A model generated the notes under the pieces. It saw only the letters and a program-made list of their open reading frames with translations. It searched no databases and was not told where the DNA came from. The position numbers and the translations under genes are program-made. Shown in pieces: positions 1 to 8,334 of a stretch of 64,000 nucleotides of DNA. Source of the stretch: an uncultured Kineothrix sp. (lineage in GTDB: Bacteria; Bacillota; Clostridia; Lachnospirales; Lachnospiraceae); the NCBI GenBank assembly GCA_910588855.1, contig CAJUSR010000011.1, positions 50,843 through 114,842 of the forward strand, in the 5' to 3' direction. Positions within the stretch are counted from its first letter, which is position 1; each line of letters starts with the position of its first letter.

Positions 1-2988
1 ACGGCAGAGGTATATGCTTATCAGACGGTAACAGAGGGGAATGATATCGGATATTATGATATGGCAGGCAGCGTACCGGCGATGGGAACGCTTCTTGCGG
101 ATAGTTCCATGTCAGGGCAGATGCAGAAGATAAAGGATGCTTTGACGAAAGCCGGAGCCGGAAAGGGGAAATTGTGGAACGGAACCGGGTTTACCGACAC
201 CTTCCTGCTGTTGTCGGAAATCAATATCGGCGATTATGCCGGGTATTTTGGAAACCTTGTTGGCGGTTACAGAGGAGACGGGCAGGCGTATTTCCTAATG
301 CCCACGGTAAAGGCGCCGACGATGGGGATAAGGCCGGTAGTGGATGTAGGAACGGCGCTTTCCGGATCGGAGGGGGACAAACTTTTGTCGCATCCTTATG
401 AATATCGGAAAAATATCCATGTAGTATATCAGGATAAAGATACAACGCCCGGAAATACGGCAGCACAATATTGGGGAAGCAGTGCAGCGGATAAAGAGCG
501 CCTGTTTTCACAGGTAAATGCACAAAAAGTATGGGAAGAGTACGAATCCGCAGTAAGCAGCGGTGATGCTGACAGATTATTAGATGCCTACCGGCTGCAT
601 ATTACGGACAATACCGGGAATACGGTGGGGGATATGTACCATAATACCTACCGGAATAAGGAAAACAAGTATGTATCCCAACTGCAAGTGCAGCAGGGGG
701 CGGGTAAGAAGGCTCCGCTGCCGTTGGTTGTTTTGGATACCCAGTACGGTACGGTTGACCAGATGATGAGCAGCATTTTTGCGTTACTGACGGGAGCAGG
801 AGGCGTACATAACAGTGGAAATGACGGAAAAGACCACGTATATGATGAAGGGATAGGCCGAATCATGGATATGTCTGTGACACCGATGAAAGTGGAAAAC
901 GGCAGCATAATGGCGAATACAAATGGAACGGGGAGCGTTATCTGTAAACGGAAAAATGACCGTTGGGAGATATCTTATGATGAATTTGACAGAATGGAGA
1001 CAGATTCGGATGGGAATCCGACGGGCGACGGTACCTTCTCCCTGCTGGAAGTCACTTACAGACAAAAGGATTACGGAACGATTGACGGCAAAACGGTAGA
1101 CGGAGAAGCAGTAGTTTTGCGGATACCGGTATTTGTTGTAGAAAGGCTTACCATAGATACTTATTTAAAAATAGTGGAAGGGGAGGTTTATAACGGGGAT
1201 AAAGCGAAAGCTAATGGAATCAGTAAGGAGCCTCTTTTGGCAAATGACAGTTCTTATACCTTATATATGGAATATATTTACGGAAGTGCAAGGGAAAGAT
1301 ATAGCAGTGACCAGAAACCGCTGACAATCAGCAAGACATTGAGCATGACCCGTAAAAGGGAAGATTCGGGAAATACGGGCGATGTGCAGAATGTAAGCTT
1401 CTGGCCGGGTACCAGATTGACTTTAATTGATGTATGCAATTCCGATAAAGTGTATTATTATACGGTGGACGGAACGGAAGAGATAATAAAGTATGAATTA
1501 TTTAAGGATTCCGAAGGCAATGCCTATCAAAATAAAGCGATTCATATGGGTGAGGACGACGGATTAGAAGTATATGAAGACGAAAACGTCTTTGTAACGG
1601 ACGGTGACGAGTATAGAAACGTAGCGGTAGAGAAATTCCTGATTGTTGTGGATACTTCTTTGGTGGACGAGGAAATCAAACTGGATGCCAGAGACATTAG
1701 TGATTACCATATTACGCCGATTCTTGGAAGCGAAGAGATTATGAGCAGGACAAATATATCGGAACATACGGAATTGCAGGTGACAAGGCAGCCGGGGCTG
1801 ACTATCCGTCTGGAACAGGAGGAAAATCCGCCTTATATAGAAGGGGCAATTCAGGATGGGCAGGAAGTATCCATAAACGGTACATTTCTGGTAAGCGGCG
1901 ATTTGGCATATTGGACGAGGGTATTATATAGCCCGTCAACGACCATAGATAGCGCGAACCATCACAAATATCTGGAAATGGGAATATACCTTACAGACAC
2001 AAACGGGAACAGGGTAAAGCTGCCGGACAATACCAATATAAGCGTAAATGGAAATCGGCTGAAACCCTGGCAGGAAGAGATAAAGCCTGAAACGAACCTT
2101 GGCTCATACGTAAACCGGAATGAAATGTATTTTTACAGGGACGGAAATATCCGTTTCCCGCTGGATGCGTTAAAAGAAATTATTCGGGAAGAAATGGACA
2201 AAACATACGGCAGGACAAATGGTAAAATCAGCGATAATGTGAATATTGTCCTTAATTTCGGCAATGCGGATTTGACAGATTATGCGGAGGACAGGTATGT
2301 TGTGCATTTGGAACTGCTGCGGATAGAGGATGCAGATTATCCGGCAGGCGGGGAAGTGATAGACGCATACACCGATATCGTGCGCGCCAGAAGGAAAACA
2401 GATTTGGCATGCGCTCTGGAAACAAAAGATTTGATGGAATTGGGTATTAATACTTATCAAAACCAGACGCCAATGCCCCATACGATTCAGTTTGACTTTA
2501 AGCTGGACTTTAACGGGATTATAAGCAACAACGCATCCATGAACCAGCAAATAGCGGACAAATATTATACGGTAACCTATCATATCATGGAAAAAGCAAA
2601 CCGGAATGGTACGCCTGTCTATGAGCCGTATATGGGAAACCAACTTTCTTTGGAACTGGTATCGCCGCCTTCCGCAGACAGCCAGCAGACGCTTCAAAAG
2701 GGGATTTCTTCCGTTGGAACGTTTGCAAATTCGGTATATGTAACATACAAATTCAATTGGAATGAAATTGATAAAGGTACAAAAGATGCCGGGCATGGGG
2801 TGATAACCAGGGATTTGCTGCTGACTGTCAAAGATGGGGCAAAGATGGATTTATCCAACTATAAGGTTTTGGCTTCGGTTATGGTATCGGATACGCCGCC
2901 GGGAGATATTGAACAGGATGTGAACGAAGCCCTTAGCGATTTCTTTGTGTTTACAATAGCAAAACTGAAAACGGATTTGGATTATTAA
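1..2988 (+). CDS. Large surface-type protein of unknown function, 5' end outside window
   Basis: The reading frame is open from the first base, so the gene starts upstream of the window and at least 995 C-terminal residues are seen. The first internal ATG, at 61, is in the middle of running sequence and has no convincing ribosome binding site, so I do not take it as the start. I recognise no catalytic family. The visible part is rich in Asp, Asn, Gly, Thr and Tyr with long beta-type stretches, as in Gram-positive exported multi-domain proteins. No LPXTG motif or C-terminal membrane segment is present; the chain ends shortly after a short hydrophobic stretch. Anchoring, if any, must lie upstream. 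A strong bidirectional hairpin terminator follows 21 bases after the stop. Confidence 0.75.
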   Translation, partial: TAEVYAYQTVTEGNDIGYYDMAGSVPAMGTLLADSSMSGQMQKIKDALTKAGAGKGKLWNGTGFTDTFLLLSEINIGDYAGYFGNLVGGYRGDGQAYFLMPTVKAPTMGIRPVVDVGTALSGSEGDKLLSHPYEYRKNIHVVYQDKDTTPGNTAAQYWGSSAADKERLFSQVNAQKVWEEYESAVSSGDADRLLDAYRLHITDNTGNTVGDMYHNTYRNKENKYVSQLQVQQGAGKKAPLPLVVLDTQYGTVDQMMSSIFALLTGAGGVHNSGNDGKDHVYDEGIGRIMDMSVTPMKVENGSIMANTNGTGSVICKRKNDRWEISYDEFDRMETDSDGNPTGDGTFSLLEVTYRQKDYGTIDGKTVDGEAVVLRIPVFVVERLTIDTYLKIVEGEVYNGDKAKANGISKEPLLANDSSYTLYMEYIYGSARERYSSDQKPLTISKTLSMTRKREDSGNTGDVQNVSFWPGTRLTLIDVCNSDKVYYYTVDGTEEIIKYELFKDSEGNAYQNKAIHMGEDDGLEVYEDENVFVTDGDEYRNVAVEKFLIVVDTSLVDEEIKLDARDISDYHITPILGSEEIMSRTNISEHTELQVTRQPGLTIRLEQEENPPYIEGAIQDGQEVSINGTFLVSGDLAYWTRVLYSPSTTIDSANHHKYLEMGIYLTDTNGNRVKLPDNTNISVNGNRLKPWQEEIKPETNLGSYVNRNEMYFYRDGNIRFPLDALKEIIREEMDKTYGRTNGKISDNVNIVLNFGNADLTDYAEDRYVVHLELLRIEDADYPAGGEVIDAYTDIVRARRKTDLACALETKDLMELGINTYQNQTPMPHTIQFDFKLDFNGIISNNASMNQQIADKYYTVTYHIMEKANRNGTPVYEPYMGNQLSLELVSPPSADSQQTLQKGISSVGTFANSVYVTYKFNWNEIDKGTKDAGHGVITRDLLLTVKDGAKMDLSNYKVLASVMVSDTPPGDIEQDVNEALSDFFVFTIAKLKTDLDY

Positions 2989-3009
2989 ATAAATTCGGAT
3001 AATGTAAAA

Positions 3010-3037
3010 AAGAATCCTGCTTGCAGGATTCTTTTTT
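3010..3037. terminator. Bidirectional intrinsic terminator
   Basis: An 11-bp perfect stem (AAGAATCCTGC / GCAGGATTCTT) closes a TT loop, with an A-run before and a T-run after it. It can therefore end the plus-strand surface-protein gene and also transcripts arriving on the minus strand. The same stem sequence recurs at 12892-12917, so it is also part of a dispersed repeat. Confidence 0.85.
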
Positions 3038-3042
3038 AACTT

Positions 3043-3142
3043 ATAGGATTCGGGTGTCAAAAGGTCTTCCCGGCACCCGAATCCTTATAGGAAAGTCCTT
3101 CGCCAGAAGGACGTAAATTGATGAAGTGTCGAAGACACTTTT
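3043..3142. repeat. Dispersed hairpin-array repeat, copy 1
   Basis: Three successive perfect or near-perfect hairpins. GGATTCGGGTG pairs with CACCCGAATCC (3046-3084). GTCCTTC/GAAGGAC follows at about 3096-3112. AAGTGTC-GAA-GACACTT lies at about 3123-3140. The last two hairpins and the spacer between them are repeated nearly identically at 12924-12999. No open reading frame is conserved. It lies between the convergent ends of the surface-protein gene and the EAL gene. It looks like a non-autonomous structured intergenic repeat. Confidence 0.75.
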
Positions 3143-3147
3143 TAACC

Positions 3148-4686
3148 TTATCCAACTCTTTGCATCATTTGTGTTAGGATATCCACATCTTTGGCAAAAT
3201 CCTCAAAAGTCGGATAGTATTCCGAAGGACGGTATAAATTGCGTAGCATGGATTTGTTAAGCTGGTCAAAATGCCTTACACTAAGCGGTTTGGCAAAGAA
3301 ATATCCTTGGGCGATATCACAGCCGATATCGGTAAGGAAATTGGCCTGCTGTAAAGATTCCACGCCTTCCGTAATAACTGTAAGATCCAACTCTTTTGCC
3401 ATAGCAATCAGGTAACGCAGAATAGTCAATCCCTCGTTGGAAGTGGAATTTTTCATTAAAAAACTTCGGTCTAGCTTAATGCGTTCAATCGGATAGTCTT
3501 TTAAAAGGTTTAGCGGAGAGTGTACGCTGCCGAAATTATCTATGCAAAGGGAAAAATTTTTTTCTCTTAATTTGGTGATGATATCCATCACTTCTTTTGT
3601 GGCATTAGCAACCCCTCTCTCAGGAAGTTCCAGAATAAGCAACTCTTTGGAAATTAAATAAGAGTGCATCAGTTGTTCCAGTTTATCAATAAAAGCAGTT
3701 CCCTGAAGATGAATAGGTGAAATGTTCATGGCAATAGGAAGCGGTGTTATCTTATTATCAATCCAGCGCCGGATGACCTTGCAGCACTCTTCCCACATAT
3801 AGTAATCCAGTTTTTGGATTAGGGATGTATTTTCAAAAAGGGGAAGGAAGGCATAAGGGGAAAGAATTCCCTTGCCGGGGTAATCCCAGCGTACCAAAGC
3901 TTCCGCAGATACAATCTGGTAAGAGTGGAGGTCTATCATAGGCTGCAGATAAACAATAAATTTATGGTTATCCAAAGCTTCTTCCATTTCTACGCTCATT
4001 TTTTTATTTTCATTATAAGAACGTATAAGGGCTTCTGTGAAGTAAGCATAGTTTACCGTCTTCGGGTCGGTGACCGCTTTCTGGGCCAACAGTGTATAAT
4101 TCATAATGTCCATCATGCTGTCACCGGTACGGCTGCAATCTATATAATAGATGCCGAAGATTGCGGTAACTGCAAAGGTGGGGGAATAATCCTTAAGCTT
4201 TGCGGTAATGGCGCCAATTATTTTCATAATTTCCTCTTCGGTGGTATCCCGGAGCAGGATGCCGAACAAGTTGGAATTGACATGGGCATAAGTGGCATTG
4301 CCTGTTACGCTGTATTTTAACATTTCGGCAGTATAAACCATAACTTTATCGCCTTCAGAAGGACCAAAGAACTGGTTGATTTTCCCCAGATTCGAAATAC
4401 TGAATCCAATCATGGTAAATACAGAGTCAGGAAAACGCTCAAAAAGGGAGGTACATCGGTTAATGAAATAATCGATATTGCCAATTTTTGTAACCGTATG
4501 GGTATATGCCGTTTTATTCAGAGAATCGACAGCACTTTCCAGACCCTGAATCTTATTTGCATAGTCATGCTCCAGATGGGTCATTTTTTCCGCTTTATAT
4601 TTGTACTGGACATCTTTGACATAGAGCCGGTAACTAAGAAAACCTATAATCCCTATTAAAAAAAGTATCATAATAACATAGACCAT
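3148..4686 (-). CDS. Membrane-anchored degenerate GGDEF-EAL protein (cyclic-di-GMP related)
   Basis: 512 residues. An N-terminal membrane helix (about residues 2-20) is followed by a short coiled segment, a GGDEF-like domain (about 65-215) and an EAL domain (about 235-475). The GGDEF signature is replaced by NSNLF (about 137-141), so cyclase activity is unlikely. The EAL domain keeps E262-A-L, N321, E353, K404, E440 and Q460. The metal-binding Asp pair of the DDFG motif reads D383-N384, so phosphodiesterase activity may be reduced or lost. It may act as a c-di-GMP sensor or weak hydrolase at the membrane. It is the last gene of a minus-strand run behind prs, with a 67-base gap. Confidence 0.85.
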   Translation of the reverse strand: MVYVIMILFLIGIIGFLSYRLYVKDVQYKYKAEKMTHLEHDYANKIQGLESAVDSLNKTAYTHTVTKIGNIDYFINRCTSLFERFPDSVFTMIGFSISNLGKINQFFGPSEGDKVMVYTAEMLKYSVTGNATYAHVNSNLFGILLRDTTEEEIMKIIGAITAKLKDYSPTFAVTAIFGIYYIDCSRTGDSMMDIMNYTLLAQKAVTDPKTVNYAYFTEALIRSYNENKKMSVEMEEALDNHKFIVYLQPMIDLHSYQIVSAEALVRWDYPGKGILSPYAFLPLFENTSLIQKLDYYMWEECCKVIRRWIDNKITPLPIAMNISPIHLQGTAFIDKLEQLMHSYLISKELLILELPERGVANATKEVMDIITKLREKNFSLCIDNFGSVHSPLNLLKDYPIERIKLDRSFLMKNSTSNEGLTILRYLIAMAKELDLTVITEGVESLQQANFLTDIGCDIAQGYFFAKPLSVRHFDQLNKSMLRNLYRPSEYYPTFEDFAKDVDILTQMMQRVG

Positions 4687-4753
4687 ATGCTTTCCCCCTT
4701 ATCAATAGTATGGAATATAACAGATTCGATTCAGGATTCGGCCTGGCGCTGTA

Positions 4754-5944
4754 TTAATCTTCAAAATCGCCGCTTTTATATCTGGCAACAATACTTTGGA
4801 TGCGCTCATTCGGATTGAGCAAATCGCTTATGGAAGCATCGTGGTTCAGAGTATCGATAATATAGGCGATATATTTGCTCATGTCGCAGTTGATATACCA
4901 TTCCCTTGACAGCAAATCCGGTGTCTGATAAATCAGGTTGGTAGTAAGCACCCTGTCGATAATGCCATCGGCAAAGGCTTTGTCAAAACGGTCCAGACCA
5001 TTGGTGAAAAGGCCGAAAGTAGCGCAGATAAAAACACGGTGCGCTTTTCTCTTTTTCAACTCCGCTGCAACTTCCAAGGCGCTTTCGCCGGAGGAAATCA
5101 TGTCGTCAATGATAATCATATCCTTGCCTTCTACGCTTGTTCCAAGAAATTCATGAGCTACGATAGGATTGCGACCATTTTCCACTCTCGTATAATCCCT
5201 GCGTTTATAAAACATACCCATGTCCAGACCGATAACATTCGCCATATAGATAGCCCGGCTCATACCGCCTTCGTCGGGGCTGATAACCATCATGTGGTTG
5301 GAATCCAATTCCAGCCCTTCTACATTTTGAAGGATACCTTTGATAAATTGATAGGTAGGCTGTACCGTTTCAAAACCATGAAGGGGAATTGCATTCTGCA
5401 CCCTGGGGTCGTGGGCATCAAAGGTAATGATATTGTCTACCCCCATTGATACCATTTCCTGAAGGGCGAGGGCACAATCCAAAGATTCCCTTGAAGTCCT
5501 TTTATGCTGCCTGCTTTCATATAGGAAAGGCATGATGACCGTAATTCTTCTTGCTTTGCCGCCGACAGCAGCAATAATCCGTTTCAGATTCTGGTAATGG
5601 TCATCGGGAGACATGTGGTTTTCGTGTCCACACAAAGAATAGGTAAGGCTGTAATTTGCCACATCAATAAGAAGATATAAATCGGTACCGCGGACGGATT
5701 CTAAAATGATACCCTTTGCTTCGCCTGAACCAAACCGGGGAACCTTTGCCCCAAGGATATAGGAATCCCTTTGATAGCCGGCAAATGCAAGGCTGTCTTT
5801 GTGTTCGCTTTCCCGCTCTGTCCGCCATTTTACGAGGTAATAATCTACTTTCTCGCACAGTGCCTGACAGCCTTCCAGAGGGATAATCCCCAGTGAGCCA
5901 ACAGGAATGGTTTCCAAATTTCTCTTTTCTTCGCGTTTTGCCAT
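4754..5944 (-). CDS. prs: Ribose-phosphate pyrophosphokinase (PRPP synthetase)
   Basis: 396 residues. The enzyme makes PRPP from ribose 5-phosphate and ATP for nucleotide, histidine, tryptophan and NAD synthesis. Recognised from the ATP-binding stretch with SRQHKR, the FDAHDPRVQNAIPL metal/substrate segment, the YKRRDYTR catalytic loop and the PRPP loop IIIDDMISSGES near residues 275-286. It is clearly longer than the usual ~315 residues, with a longer N-terminal part and insertions, a form I associate with Clostridia. It lies 31 bases downstream of the helicase-loader gene on the same strand and is probably cotranscribed with the replication genes. Confidence 0.92.
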   Translation of the reverse strand: MAKREEKRNLETIPVGSLGIIPLEGCQALCEKVDYYLVKWRTERESEHKDSLAFAGYQRDSYILGAKVPRFGSGEAKGIILESVRGTDLYLLIDVANYSLTYSLCGHENHMSPDDHYQNLKRIIAAVGGKARRITVIMPFLYESRQHKRTSRESLDCALALQEMVSMGVDNIITFDAHDPRVQNAIPLHGFETVQPTYQFIKGILQNVEGLELDSNHMMVISPDEGGMSRAIYMANVIGLDMGMFYKRRDYTRVENGRNPIVAHEFLGTSVEGKDMIIIDDMISSGESALEVAAELKKRKAHRVFICATFGLFTNGLDRFDKAFADGIIDRVLTTNLIYQTPDLLSREWYINCDMSKYIAYIIDTLNHDASISDLLNPNERIQSIVARYKSGDFED

Positions 5945-5975
5945 GAAAGAATCCTCGCTTTCTTTACTCGTGCCG

Positions 5976-6953
5976 TTAATTACAGCTTTTTTGTTTATTG
6001 ATTTTTTTATACATCCGTATATCCGGCCCGGAAAGTTTGCATATTGTATAATTGCTCGTTATCCGGGAAAAAATCCTGTCGGAATAACGGTTGCGTAATT
6101 CCTCCAAGGATAAATTGGTAGAGATAATCGTTGACTTTTTCCGCATATGCCTTTCGTTGAGACAAGAAAAAAGCTGGGAAGTTACAAAGTTATTCGTCAG
6201 CTCCGTTCCAAGGTCATCAATGATTAATAAATCGCATTGATAGAAATCTTCATAAAAATTGTGAAGTTCTTCTTTATTTTTATAATCAAAAGAAAGGTGG
6301 GATAATGCCTCAAAAAATCCGACGGCACTGAAATAGATGACAGAATTGCCATTTTCCAGCAATTCCTTCGCAATGCATCCGGAAAGAAACGATTTACCTG
6401 TTCCCACTGTACCATAAAAAAAGAGATTATGGTAGTCGAAACCGAAATTTTGCACAAATTTTTTACACTCTTCAACCGCATTCCTGAAACGGCTTAAATC
6501 TTCTCCCTGATAGTATTCATCGGATAAGGTAGAGAAATTTTCTTTTTCCAGGATGCGGCTTATATTGGATTGTTCATATAGAAGAGAAATCTCAGCCTGG
6601 CGAAAACAATGGCATTTCCTGCCGTCTATATATCCGGTATCCTTACAGTCCGGGCAATCGTAGACAGGTTCCAAATAATCTGCCGGGAAGCCGGAGGCAG
6701 CAAGAAGGCTTGCTTTGCTCTCGGACAGGCTCCTGAGCAGATGCTTCAATTCACTAATGGCAGATTCGTTTCCTTCTAACAGTTTCCGTCCTTGTTCTAC
6801 GGAAATAGAAGCAATGGAATCGTCCATTTCCTTATATCCGTCTACATGGGCGTAAATATGGGCTCGCCTTTCTTCTAAGAGGTGGCGGTTTTTGTTCTGC
6901 TTTTCTTCATAGGTACGGATGATGGCATCGTACTGGGTATTGTTCAATGGCAC
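5976..6953 (-). CDS. DnaC/DnaI-type helicase loader ATPase
   Basis: 325 residues. An N-terminal helical region is followed by a zinc-type cysteine cluster (CPDCKDTGYIDGRKCHC, about residues 99-115) and an AAA+ domain with Walker A GTVGTGKS (about 181-188) and Walker B LLIIDDLGTE (about 238-247). This is the layout of DnaI, which loads the replicative helicase at the origin and at restarted forks. The gene directly follows the DnaD-like gene (14-base gap) on the same strand. The DnaD-DnaI pairing supports the replication role. The downstream neighbour is prs. Confidence 0.88.
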   Translation of the reverse strand: MPLNNTQYDAIIRTYEEKQNKNRHLLEERRAHIYAHVDGYKEMDDSIASISVEQGRKLLEGNESAISELKHLLRSLSESKASLLAASGFPADYLEPVYDCPDCKDTGYIDGRKCHCFRQAEISLLYEQSNISRILEKENFSTLSDEYYQGEDLSRFRNAVEECKKFVQNFGFDYHNLFFYGTVGTGKSFLSGCIAKELLENGNSVIYFSAVGFFEALSHLSFDYKNKEELHNFYEDFYQCDLLIIDDLGTELTNNFVTSQLFSCLNERHMRKKSTIISTNLSLEELRNRYSDRIFSRITSNYTICKLSGPDIRMYKKINKQKSCN

Positions 6954-6967
6954 GATTAATGTTCCCC

Positions 6968-8041
6968 CTAATTGCTTAATAATTCCTTTTCGAGAGCATC
7001 GAAATCATAGCTGTTTTGTTTGAACTGGTTAAATTTATTGGAAGACGCTGCTTTCGGCTGGGGTACGGCCCTGCTGCGCCGGAAAAGCTCGTCTGCCTTG
7101 GCAATATCTGATTTGTGGTGGACATTGGCCTGATACCAGCCGCTTAAAATACGGTCAGCATATTCAAAGCGGTGCTTGTCCGTGCTAAGGACCGTGCGCT
7201 CGCAGGCAGCATCAATAACGTCCATTTCATAGCCGAAGTCCTTAGTCCAGCGGTTGATATACTCTACTTCTTTTTTGGTAGGCATACTGGTCTTGCCCAA
7301 TGCATTCATAATATTATAAACGGTTCTGTCATATTTGTAGGCGTATTTCTCCGCTTCTTTTGGGGTCGTAACACTGGCCTGGGCCCAGCTTATGGCAACT
7401 TTTTCTATGTAACGAAAGTCCTTCTTCCCCCGTTCTACACAATACTGTACGAGATAGTCTGTCAAATCCATTGAAAAGCCAAGCTTGTCCTGAATAAAGA
7501 TAACCGTCTTGATTTCGGAAGGGGAGAGCGTCTTACCGATGTATTGCTCTACGATAAATAAAAGCTGGGACGTTTCCTCATTGGATTTGAACTTTTTCAA
7601 CTGATCCAGCGTATAGGACGGTTTCTCGTATGGGTTCTCCGCTGCAAGTTCCGTGCGGGGAACCGTGGCAGCTTCCTGCGGCAAAGATGCAGCCATAAGG
7701 GTGACTACAGGGGTAAAAGGCTTCCCGCCGGCGGCTCCTGTCGTTTTATTTAAATCAAGGAGATGGATACCGATTAAGCTTTTGGATTCGTCATATTCCA
7801 AAGAAAGAAGCCGGTTCTTCTCCCAATATTTTAAAGCCCGCAGGACATCCTTTTCCGTATGGTTGAATTTGTCTGCAATGTCGGAAACGCTGGTAGGCAG
7901 ATTGGCATTCATCATGCGGATAAGATAAAGATATACTTTTAATTGTGCATCGTTTGCATCTTTCATATATTCATCTATAAAAATGTTAGATACCGCTGTT
8001 GCTTCCGTATAGTTGTCTTTGTATATTTTTAAACGGCCCAT
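6968..8041 (-). CDS. DnaD-domain replication initiation protein
   Basis: 357 residues. An N-terminal winged-helix region (about 15-100) is followed by a linker and two DnaD/DnaB_2-type helical domains. Each carries the family's YxxxIxxxW-like signature: YIEKVAISW in the first and YADRILSGW in the second. DnaD-type proteins act between DnaA and the helicase loader in Firmicutes. The ATG at 8041 is preceded by AGGTGG. It forms an operon with the DnaI-like gene. A tandem array of DnaA-box-like 9-mers lies just upstream, which may link its expression to DnaA. Confidence 0.9.
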   Translation of the reverse strand: MGRLKIYKDNYTEATAVSNIFIDEYMKDANDAQLKVYLYLIRMMNANLPTSVSDIADKFNHTEKDVLRALKYWEKNRLLSLEYDESKSLIGIHLLDLNKTTGAAGGKPFTPVVTLMAASLPQEAATVPRTELAAENPYEKPSYTLDQLKKFKSNEETSQLLFIVEQYIGKTLSPSEIKTVIFIQDKLGFSMDLTDYLVQYCVERGKKDFRYIEKVAISWAQASVTTPKEAEKYAYKYDRTVYNIMNALGKTSMPTKKEVEYINRWTKDFGYEMDVIDAACERTVLSTDKHRFEYADRILSGWYQANVHHKSDIAKADELFRRSRAVPQPKAASSNKFNQFKQNSYDFDALEKELLSN

Positions 8042-8167
8042 TTTTCCACCTGCCCTACGTATATTGATTCCAATTTTTCAAAGCATGATGCATTATATCA
8101 CAACAAATATTAAATGCAAATAGTAATTTTCCCGAAAAAATAACGGAGGCAGAATATGTGCTTTATT

Positions 8168-8334
8168 TGTGGAAAATGTGGAAAATGTGGACAGATTAGG
8201 GGAAATGGAATATGGAAATGGAAAAGGCTTATAAAATCTAAAGGATAGGAAAAAACATGGGAAGCTTAATAAAAAAAGGATATCCACAGATTCTAAAAGA
8301 AAAAAATTTCAGAAAATGTGGATATTGTGGATAG
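8168..8334. promoter_or_regulatory. Cluster of DnaA-box-like 9-mers
   Basis: In the 293-base gap between murC and the dnaD-like gene there are two sets of abutting 9-mers on the plus strand: TGTGGAAAA, TGTGGAAAA and TGTGGACAG at 8168-8194, and TGTGGATAT and TGTGGATAG at 8317-8334. An inverted copy, ATATCCACA, sits at 8279-8287. The consensus DnaA box read this way is TGTGGATAA. Three of the six differ at one position and the others at two or three. The rest of the gap is A-rich. This may be a DnaA-controlled regulatory region or a secondary DnaA-binding locus; no dnaA gene is in the window. Confidence 0.5.

Noticed and set aside
8042..8334. Chromosomal replication origin
   Set aside because: DnaA-box-like words are present, but there is no dnaA-dnaN pair, no perfect box and no clear AT-rich unwinding element, so only a DnaA-related regulatory cluster is proposed.
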